From assembly GCA_030592845.1 (NCBI GenBank), contig JAUVII010000011.1:1-37056 (forward strand): 37,056 bases of DNA, read 5' to 3'. The DNA is from Candidatus Krumholzibacteriia bacterium. Its GTDB lineage: Bacteria; Krumholzibacteriota; Krumholzibacteriia; LZORAL124-64-63. Shown piece after piece: positions 31,369 through 37,056 of the stretch. The translations under genes and the position numbers were made by a program. The notes under the pieces were generated by a model. The model saw only the letters and a list, made by a program, of their open reading frames with translations. It ran no database searches and was not told where the DNA came from. Position 1 is the stretch's first letter, and every line of letters starts with the position of its first letter.

Positions 31369-32391
31369 ATGCCGAAATCGTGGTCCGGATACCTGCCGCC
31401 CATGTTGGCGGCAGCGGTGACACTGATACTGACCGCGGCCTACGCCGCGGCCGCGGGTGTGACCGATCCCGCCGGTCCCGTGGCTGGTTTGGCCATGCTT
31501 CTGCTGATTCCCGTCCCGCTGGGGATTGCGGTGATCTGGGGAAGCGCGGTTCTGACCTGCCGGCCTTTCCAGGCGGCCTTTGTCGGCGCCCTGGTTTGGC
31601 TGGTCCTGAGTTACTTTCTGTTTCCGCGGGATATTGTCTGGCAAATGTCGGGCAACATTGCCGCGGGTCTGGTTGCCGGGGTGGCCCTGGGGCGGCGATG
31701 GCGATTGGACCTGGCGTTGGCGGCGGTGGCCGCGGCCCTGCTGCCGGTAATTGTCTGGACGGTTGTCCAGGTACCGGTCACCGAGCAACTGGGGTTGGTC
31801 ACTGACCAGATGCTCAGCGTTCTGGAGGACAATCTCCCGGCGGGCGCCAACGAGGATCAGCGGATCCTGGTCCTGGCCGAAGAAAAGCGCAACCTGGAGA
31901 GCATGGCCGCACTGGCGGAGAAAATCTATCCCTTCGTGATGGGGGTGGGATTGCTGGGCCAGGGGGGGATCATCCTCGCGCTGGTTTTGTTTGCGGTAAG
32001 GCGCCTGGGTTTCGCTCTTGCGGGCTGGCCCCTGCCACGGTTCTCCCGCTGGAGGCTGCCGTTTTATCTGGTCTGGCTGCTGGCTCTTGGCATCGGATTG
32101 ATGTTGACAAGAGCGCCCTATGTGGCGACCGCCGGGCTGAATCTGGCTTTGTTTGTGGCCTGCGTATTGAGTGTTCAGGGTATCGCGGTTCAGTTCCATG
32201 TGACGAGCCGGATGCTCTCGAAACTGGGAAGGCTGGTCTACTGGCTGGTGATGGGGTTCTTTTTCGCACCCCTGATCATGGCGAGCGGGGTGGCTCTTGG
32301 GTTGGTGGATCAATGGGTTGATTTGCGGCACCTGAGGACAGGGTCCGGCGAAGATGACGGGAACGTCGGGAAACCCGGGGACCTTGAATAG
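31369..32391 (+). CDS. DUF2232 multi-pass membrane protein (YybS-like)
   Basis: 340 residues from an ATG about 10 bases after GGAG (31355-31358). About eight hydrophobic helices, with a soluble charged loop at ~155-185 (E-D-N-L-P-A-G-A-N-E-D-Q-R). The C-terminal part F-S-R-W-R-L-P-F-Y-L-V-W-L-L-A-L and F-V-A-C-V-L-S-V-Q-G-I-A matches DUF2232 (YybS-like). Function is unknown. Its place between rpsR and rplI is widely conserved, which supports the assignment. Confidence 0.82.
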   Translation: MPKSWSGYLPPMLAAAVTLILTAAYAAAAGVTDPAGPVAGLAMLLLIPVPLGIAVIWGSAVLTCRPFQAAFVGALVWLVLSYFLFPRDIVWQMSGNIAAGLVAGVALGRRWRLDLALAAVAAALLPVIVWTVVQVPVTEQLGLVTDQMLSVLEDNLPAGANEDQRILVLAEEKRNLESMAALAEKIYPFVMGVGLLGQGGIILALVLFAVRRLGFALAGWPLPRFSRWRLPFYLVWLLALGIGLMLTRAPYVATAGLNLALFVACVLSVQGIAVQFHVTSRMLSKLGRLVYWLVMGFFFAPLIMASGVALGLVDQWVDLRHLRTGSGEDDGNVGKPGDLE

Positions 32392-32420
32392 AATGATTAA
32401 CGTGAAGAAGGTGGTTTGAG

Positions 32421-32870
32421 ATGGATGTGATCCTGATGCAAAGCGTGGAAAATCTGGGTGAAATGGGGGAGACCGTCTCCGTCGCCCGGGGTTTCGCGCG
32501 CAATTACTTGATTCCCCAGGGGTTGGCCGTTCTGGCCACCGAGGGGCATCGCAAGCTGGTCGCCGAGCACATGAAGCTCGAATCCAAGCGCGACGATCTG
32601 CGCAAGGCCGGGGCCGAGGAACTGGCCGCCAAGCTGGGCGAGCTCTCCTGCACCATCACCGTGCAGGCCGGAGACGACGACAAGCTTTTCGGTTCGGTGG
32701 GACCCCGCGATATCGCCGACGCCCTCAAGGCCGACAGTGGCGATTTCGACTACAAACAGATCGTGCTGGATGAAGCCATCAAGCAGCTGGGCGTGTATTC
32801 GGTGCCCGTGAAACTTCATCCCGAAGTGGAAGTGACCGCCAAGGTCTGGGTCGTCAAGGCAACCACCTAG
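32421..32870 (+). CDS. rplI: 50S ribosomal protein L9
   Basis: 149 residues from an ATG after AAGAAGGTGG (32405-32414). Starts M-D-V-I-L-M-Q-S-V-E-N-L-G with V-A-R-G-F-A-R-N-Y-L-I-P-Q-G-L-A, followed by the long linker helix and the C-terminal domain (L-F-G-S-V-G-P-R-D-I-A). L9 extends from the 50S side near L1. manC follows 13 bases later. Confidence 0.95.
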   Translation: MDVILMQSVENLGEMGETVSVARGFARNYLIPQGLAVLATEGHRKLVAEHMKLESKRDDLRKAGAEELAAKLGELSCTITVQAGDDDKLFGSVGPRDIADALKADSGDFDYKQIVLDEAIKQLGVYSVPVKLHPEVEVTAKVWVVKATT

Positions 32871-32883
32871 GGGCCTGGCGCAC

Positions 32884-33987
32884 ATGAGCACCTTGCGGAA
32901 CTCCTCTTCCCCCGCGGACCGGCGGGGAATCTGCGTCATCATGGCGGGGGGCCGAGGCACGCGCTTCTGGCCCCTGAGCCGTACCGATAGCCCCAAGCAG
33001 CTTTTGGCCCTGGCCTCCGGGCGCAGCCTGTTGCGGGACACCTTCGACAGGGTGGCCCCGCTGGTGGGCGCGGACCGCATCCTGGTGGTGACCAGCGGCA
33101 ATCTGGCCGCTGCCACCGAGGCCGCCTTGCCCGACCTTCCTTCCGGCAATGTCATTACCGAACCGTGGGGCCGCAATACCGCCCCCTGTGCCGTACTGGG
33201 CATGGGGCTGGCGGGCCGTATCGACCCTGACGCTCCAGTGGCTCTTCTTCCCGCCGATCATTTCATTCCCGACGACGAGGCCTTCAGGGCACAATTGACC
33301 GAGGCTTTTTCCGTGGCGGCCGACAATGAAACGGTTGTCACGTTGGGGATCACGCCGGACAAACCGGAAACCGGATACGGCTATATTGAAATCTCCCCGG
33401 CCACTGATCCGTCCGGCCCCGCCGATGGCCTGGCCTTCCATGAAAAGCCGGACGCGGTCACGGCGGAAGCCTATGTCCGCAGCGGCAGGCATTTCTGGAA
33501 CAGCGGAATTTTCATTTGGAATCCGCGCCGATTTTCCGCCGCCGCCGCGGCCCACCTGCCCGAGGTGGCGGACCTGATGAAGCCGGCGGTGGATTCTCAT
33601 GGAACCGATGCCTTCGTGCCGGCGTTGGAAGACGGCTACCGGAATTGCCCGTCGGAATCCATCGATGTCGCCGTCATGGAAAAACTCACGGACTTTCTGG
33701 TCCTGCCGGCGGCCTTTCGCTGGTCGGACCTGGGCAGTTGGGATGCCTGGGGTGATTTGGCTCCCACCCTTCCGGACGACAACCGGGGCCGCGGAGACCT
33801 GGTGGCCCTCGACAGCTCTGGAAACATTTTGTATGCACCCGATCGTTTGGTGGCACTGTTGGGAGTCAGGGATCTTGTCGTGGTCGATACCCCCGACGCC
33901 CTGTTGGTCTGCCATAAGTCCCAGGCTCAAAAAATTAAAGAGATCATCGTTCGATTGGAAGAAAAGGGTCGCTCCGACCTGCTTTGA
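32884..33987 (+). CDS. manC: Mannose-1-phosphate guanylyltransferase
   Basis: 367 residues from an ATG with only a weak ribosome site (rplI stop region). Makes GDP-mannose from mannose 1-phosphate and GTP. The nucleotidyltransferase signature I-M-A-G-G-R-G-T-R-F-W-P-L-S is at 19-32, with S-P-K-Q-L after it, A-D-H-F-I-P-D, E-T-G-Y-G-Y-I, F-W-N-S-G-I-F-I-W and S-D-L-G-S-W-D-A-W. The C-terminal phosphomannose isomerase domain found in bifunctional enzymes is missing, so this is the single-function form. The first ~13 residues are variable. It may serve surface glycan synthesis together with rfbD and gmhA. Confidence 0.93.
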   Translation: MSTLRNSSSPADRRGICVIMAGGRGTRFWPLSRTDSPKQLLALASGRSLLRDTFDRVAPLVGADRILVVTSGNLAAATEAALPDLPSGNVITEPWGRNTAPCAVLGMGLAGRIDPDAPVALLPADHFIPDDEAFRAQLTEAFSVAADNETVVTLGITPDKPETGYGYIEISPATDPSGPADGLAFHEKPDAVTAEAYVRSGRHFWNSGIFIWNPRRFSAAAAAHLPEVADLMKPAVDSHGTDAFVPALEDGYRNCPSESIDVAVMEKLTDFLVLPAAFRWSDLGSWDAWGDLAPTLPDDNRGRGDLVALDSSGNILYAPDRLVALLGVRDLVVVDTPDALLVCHKSQAQKIKEIIVRLEEKGRSDLL

Positions 33988-34035
33988 ATCGATTGTTCCG
34001 GCTCGCGCCAGAGCCCCGACCAAGGAGTACGTCAC

Positions 34036-35286
34036 ATGTTCGCCGTTCGCCGCCAGTTGGTTTTAATTGTAGCAATATCCTCCCTCGCACTACTGGCCGC
34101 CTGCCAGGATGGGGCTTCTTCCGACTCGGGTCCCGGAACCGGGGGAAAGGATTTCCGGTGGCAGCCGCTGTACGGTGATGGAACCAACGATACATCCGAT
34201 ATCATCGCCAAAGTGGGCGATGTCAAGATCACCAGTCGCGACCTCGAGCTGTATCTGGATGAATTGCCTTCCGCCCAGCAGAACAGGTTTCAGGGCGCCG
34301 ACGGGGAGCGCCTTCTTCTGAAGCGAATGATCGAAAATGCATTGATGGTCCAGGGAGCGGTAGCCAAGAAGTTGTACAACGACCCGGATGTGGCCCGGAC
34401 CTTCATTTCGGAGCGGCGCAATACCCTCAGCTCGGCCATGATCAATTACGGCTTGCTTCGTGACATGAAACCCACCGAGGACGAAGCCCGTGAGTATTTC
34501 ACCAATCACCGGGGAACCTACCGTCAGCTGGGTATCGTCAATGCCCGGCACATCGAAACCCTGACCAAGAAAGACGCCCAGGAGGCCTATGCACGTCTGT
34601 CCGAGGGGGGGCGGGGAAACGACTGGATAACCGTCATGAAGGAACTGTCGGTCAACAGGGAAACCGCTGATTTGAAAGGCAGTGTCGGCTGGTTCAATCA
34701 GGGTGGCGGCATTCCCACGGTCCCGAACTCCGCCAAGTTCACCAGTGCCGCCTATAGTCTGGAATTCGGATTGAATGCTCCTTTCCGGGTGGTGGACCGG
34801 TGGCATGTGGTCGAGATCCTTAATCGCGAAAACGAACGGCCCATGACTTTCAACGAGGCGCGGGGTCAGGTCGAAACCGAGATGCTGCCCGCCTGGCAGA
34901 ACGGAGTCATCAGGGATTATTACCGGAGCGCCCGGAAGACCTATCCCGTGGAAATGATGGGCCGGTTCGCCCCGGGCCAGGGCCTTTCGGTGGACGAACT
35001 CTTCGCCCGGGCCATGGCTGTCGCCGACCCCATGCAAAAGATAGATCTCCTCAATCTGGTCTATTCGGACTATCCTGAAAGTGACCGGGCGGACGATGCG
35101 CTGTTCATGGCTGCCAATGTCGCCCTGGAACAGTGGTCGGATGTGAAGGTGGCTGAGCGGTACCTGCGGTTGTTGTTGGAGGATTACCCTGACAGCGATC
35201 TGGCCGCGGACGCCCAGTTTCTCAAGGACAATCTCTATAATCCCGATGTCATGAATCCACAGACCATGGAAGACCTGCGTAAGTAG
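34036..35286 (+). CDS. Peptidyl-prolyl isomerase/SurA-like lipoprotein
   Basis: 416 residues from an ATG eight bases after AAGGAG (34022-34027). The signal ends in lipobox L-L-A-A-C (Cys23). Residues ~55-150 resemble a SurA/PrsA N-terminal chaperone region (I-I-A-K-V-G-D-V-K-I-T-S-R-D-L, later L-L-L-K-R-M-I-E-N-A-L). Residues ~160-280 fit a PpiC rotamase (V-N-A-R-H-I-E-T-L, G-S-V-G-W-F-N-Q-G-G-G, F-R-V-V-D-R-W-H-V-V-E-I). A helical TPR-like tail follows (Y-P-E-S-D-R-A-D-D-A). Such proteins fold outer-membrane or periplasmic clients. Whether the rotamase is active is uncertain. Confidence 0.82.
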   Translation: MFAVRRQLVLIVAISSLALLAACQDGASSDSGPGTGGKDFRWQPLYGDGTNDTSDIIAKVGDVKITSRDLELYLDELPSAQQNRFQGADGERLLLKRMIENALMVQGAVAKKLYNDPDVARTFISERRNTLSSAMINYGLLRDMKPTEDEAREYFTNHRGTYRQLGIVNARHIETLTKKDAQEAYARLSEGGRGNDWITVMKELSVNRETADLKGSVGWFNQGGGIPTVPNSAKFTSAAYSLEFGLNAPFRVVDRWHVVEILNRENERPMTFNEARGQVETEMLPAWQNGVIRDYYRSARKTYPVEMMGRFAPGQGLSVDELFARAMAVADPMQKIDLLNLVYSDYPESDRADDALFMAANVALEQWSDVKVAERYLRLLLEDYPDSDLAADAQFLKDNLYNPDVMNPQTMEDLRK

Positions 35287-35307
35287 GTTTATGAGGGAGG
35301 CGGAAAG

Positions 35308-35820
35308 ATGTCAGAAAAAATGATGCCAGCGATATTGATCCCCGGGAAACACGGGCAATCGGCTGGTCGCCTGTTGGCGGTTCTTGCCGTTCTGATGATG
35401 GTTCTGACCGGCATCGGCGGCAACGCGGTCCTGGCAGAGGTGGAGACATCCGTTACGGTTGAGGATCCCGGACCTGGTGAGCCTGCTCCCCGGGAAGGGA
35501 TCTGGGTGGATTTCTTCTTCGGAACGGGCGTGGACCTTGAAACACGAGCGGTTACCGGGTCCGCCGGCGCCTTCGCCGCGGACGGTGGCAGGGTCTATTG
35601 TCTGACCCGTGTGCATGGTATGACACCTCCGGCTTCGGTGACGCACGCCTGGTACTACGAGGGCAAGACCATGGCCCGCGTGGACCTGACCATCGGTTCG
35701 GAAAATTGGCGGACCTGGTCCTCTAAATCGTACCTGCCCAATTGGACCGGCAACTGGGAAGTGAAGGTCCTGGACGAAGACGGAATGGTCCTGGGCTCAG
35801 CTGGGTTTGAAGTGAAGTAG
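35308..35820 (+). CDS. DUF2914 domain protein, exported
   Basis: 170 residues from an ATG seven bases after GGGAGG (35295-35300). A hydrophobic segment (L-L-A-V-L-A-V-L-M-M-V-L) near residues 22-40 with A-V-L-A-E after it suggests a signal peptide. Residues ~95-170 match DUF2914: R-V-Y-C-L-T-R-V-H-G, T-H-A-W-Y-Y-E-G-K-T-M-A-R-V, W-R-T-W-S-S-K, P-N-W-T-G-N-W-E-V-K-V. The family's role is unknown; the domain looks like a beta sandwich. It lies between the PpiC lipoprotein and the next lipoprotein. Confidence 0.85.
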   Translation: MSEKMMPAILIPGKHGQSAGRLLAVLAVLMMVLTGIGGNAVLAEVETSVTVEDPGPGEPAPREGIWVDFFFGTGVDLETRAVTGSAGAFAADGGRVYCLTRVHGMTPPASVTHAWYYEGKTMARVDLTIGSENWRTWSSKSYLPNWTGNWEVKVLDEDGMVLGSAGFEVK

Positions 35821-35829
35821 GAGGCTTCC

Positions 35830-37056
35830 ATGGTGCGGTTCCAGAGGGGCGGAGGGACACCCGTCCTTTTGCTGTCAGCCTGGCTTGGACTTTGCTGCCT
35901 TGGGCTTTTTAGCCTTTCGGCCTGCAGTTCGGGGGGGCGGCCCGCCGCCGGCCCCGATCAGTTGTCAGGTTCGGACCGGGAACAGGCAGATCGCCTGTTC
36001 CAAAGACTCACCCGTGAGCATTCCCTCCATCTCGACCAGAAAGCTCTCGCGGTAGCTGACGTCCTGTTGGCACAATATCCGACTTATTCCCGCAATGATG
36101 AAGTTCTGGTCATGGCCATCGATTCGGCCAAGGGTTTGGGGGATACCGGGCGCGCCCTGGACCTGACCGACCAGCTTGTGCTGGGTTATCCGGCGAGTCC
36201 GCACGTGAAGAGGGCCCTGGGTCAGGGTGTGGACCTGGCCACGGCCGAGGGTGACACCATGCGGGCGGCCGGCTATCACGTCGCACTTTTCGATAGGGAT
36301 CCCAGTGGGCAATCCGGCGCCGACGGGCGGCCGGTGGCGGCCTCCCTTTTGGCCACCTTGAATCTCGATCAGTTGAACGAGCTCTCTTCCTCTTCAGCGG
36401 CAGGCGCCATGCAGCTCTATCTGGGATATCTGAGAGTGGGGAAGATGCTTCAGGACGACCAGATTGCCGCTGCCGAAACCGTGGTCCGGGATCTGCAGGC
36501 CCAGGCTCCGGAAAATGTCTGGACCCTGGCGGCGAGTGATCTTCTGTTTGGTGGCTCCGGTGCGGCCGGAGCCACGAGTATCAGCGAAGTCCGTCCCCAC
36601 CGGGTGGGGATTGTCTGCCCCCTGACCGGGAGATTCGCTCTCCTTGGCAATGCCTTCTACGATGCCGCGCTGTTGGCTCTCGATGTTACCAACGCGGAAC
36701 TGGAAACGAATTTCGAACTCAGGGTCGAGGACAGCGAGGGAGACCCGGTGGCCGGCGCCTTGGCCGCGCGGCGTCTGTGTCGCGAAGAAGGCAGCATAGC
36801 CCTTCTGGGTTCCCTGATGAGCAACCCCACCGCCACCGTGGCGCTGGTTGCCGATCTTTGGCAGGTGCCCCTGGTATCTCCCACCGCCACCAACGAGCGC
36901 ATCTGGGAACTGGGCGAAGGCATTTTCCAGACAAATTTGACAGGGCTGTACGAGACACGCCTGATGGCAAACCTGGCTACGATGGTCATGCTGAAAAAGC
37001 GCTTTGGCCTGTTGTATCCCGACACTCCCGAGGGCCGGGGTTACGCCGAGGTGTTC
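35830..37056 (+). CDS. Lipoprotein with N-terminal helical repeats and LivJ/LpoA-like periplasmic-binding domain (3' end outside window)
   Basis: Open for 409 codons from the ATG at 35830, five bases after GGAGG (35820-35824), to the window edge without a stop. Signal ends in lipobox L-S-A-C (Cys32). Residues ~45-245 are helical, TPR-like (A-D-V-L-L-A-Q-Y-P, L-T-D-Q-L-V-L-G-Y-P, E-T-V-V-R-D-L-Q-A-Q-A-P). From ~255 a Peripla_BP_6 fold begins: R-V-G-I-V-C-P-L-T-G-R-F-A, then A-L-L-G-S-L-M-S-N-P-T-A, then W-Q-V-P-L-V-S-P-T-A-T-N. This order resembles LpoA-type activators of penicillin-binding proteins more than nutrient-binding LivJ. Related proteins are common in FCB and Deltaproteobacteria. 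Confidence 0.83.
   Translation, partial: MVRFQRGGGTPVLLLSAWLGLCCLGLFSLSACSSGGRPAAGPDQLSGSDREQADRLFQRLTREHSLHLDQKALAVADVLLAQYPTYSRNDEVLVMAIDSAKGLGDTGRALDLTDQLVLGYPASPHVKRALGQGVDLATAEGDTMRAAGYHVALFDRDPSGQSGADGRPVAASLLATLNLDQLNELSSSSAAGAMQLYLGYLRVGKMLQDDQIAAAETVVRDLQAQAPENVWTLAASDLLFGGSGAAGATSISEVRPHRVGIVCPLTGRFALLGNAFYDAALLALDVTNAELETNFELRVEDSEGDPVAGALAARRLCREEGSIALLGSLMSNPTATVALVADLWQVPLVSPTATNERIWELGEGIFQTNLTGLYETRLMANLATMVMLKKRFGLLYPDTPEGRGYAEVF

Overview
This GC-rich window is the chromosome of a diderm bacterium. Nearly all of it reads on the + strand and is densely packed with housekeeping genes. Several lipoproteins, outer-membrane barrels, a TonB/ExbB/ExbD module and an AsmA-like protein imply an outer membrane. 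The mix of a PorV/FadL-type barrel, MglA with a roadblock partner, SpoVG, S55-type peptidase modules, a DUF2914 protein and frequent TTG starts resembles under-described FCB-related lineages (Krumholzibacteriota, Eisenbacteria or Latescibacterota type). That placement is inference from gene content; no rRNA is present to test it. I saw no insertion sequence, prophage, CRISPR array or rRNA, and no stretch over 300 bases lacks a gene or RNA.

Layout. 1-7424: the end of a TonB-like gene, exbB, exbD, a large unknown lipoprotein, an outer-membrane barrel, a TPR lipoprotein, mnmA and an AsmA-like protein. 7616-7964: tRNA-Ser(UGA), tRNA-Ser(GCU), tRNA-Arg(ACG) and a strong terminator. 7975-13411: a small barrel, an exported S55-type peptidase-like protein whose two halves are in the reverse of the SpoIVB order, a translationally coupled beta-propeller protein, and tadA. 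13430-13964: promoter, tRNA-Ser(GGA), tRNA-Ser(CGA), tRNA-Ala(CGC) and SRP RNA. 14129-16864: dnaX, ybaB, recR. 17023-18220: roadblock/MglB-like protein, MglA GTPase, terminator. 18299-22744: pgpA, cinA, thpR, recA, recX. 22774-26254: rfbD, gmhA, a UbiA-type phosphoribosyltransferase and a DUF362 protein. 26257-32870: ispE, spoVG, tRNA-Gln, prs, rplY, pth, rpsF, rpsR, a DUF2232 membrane protein and rplI, an order familiar from Deltaproteobacteria and partly from Firmicutes. 32884-37056: manC, a PpiC-type lipoprotein, a DUF2914 protein and a cut-off lipoprotein with a periplasmic-binding domain.

How the genes fit together. The first block looks like an energised envelope system (TonB/ExbBD) tied to a lipoprotein and a barrel. 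tRNA supply and decoding dominate 4.9-13.8 kb: mnmA and tadA are tRNA modification enzymes, and tadA lies near its expected substrate tRNA-Arg(ACG). All four serine tRNAs needed to read the six serine codons are present. DNA repair and replication (dnaX, ybaB, recR, recA, recX) and surface sugar or lipid precursors (pgpA, rfbD, gmhA, UbiA-type enzyme, manC) follow.

Most notable are the apparently permuted S55 peptidase and its coupled propeller partner, three tandem 13-bp repeats ahead of recA, mutually exclusive hairpins ahead of dnaX, and a structured leader ahead of rpsF. None proves a wholly new system. The S55/propeller pair and the TonB-linked envelope locus are the best candidates for undescribed biology.
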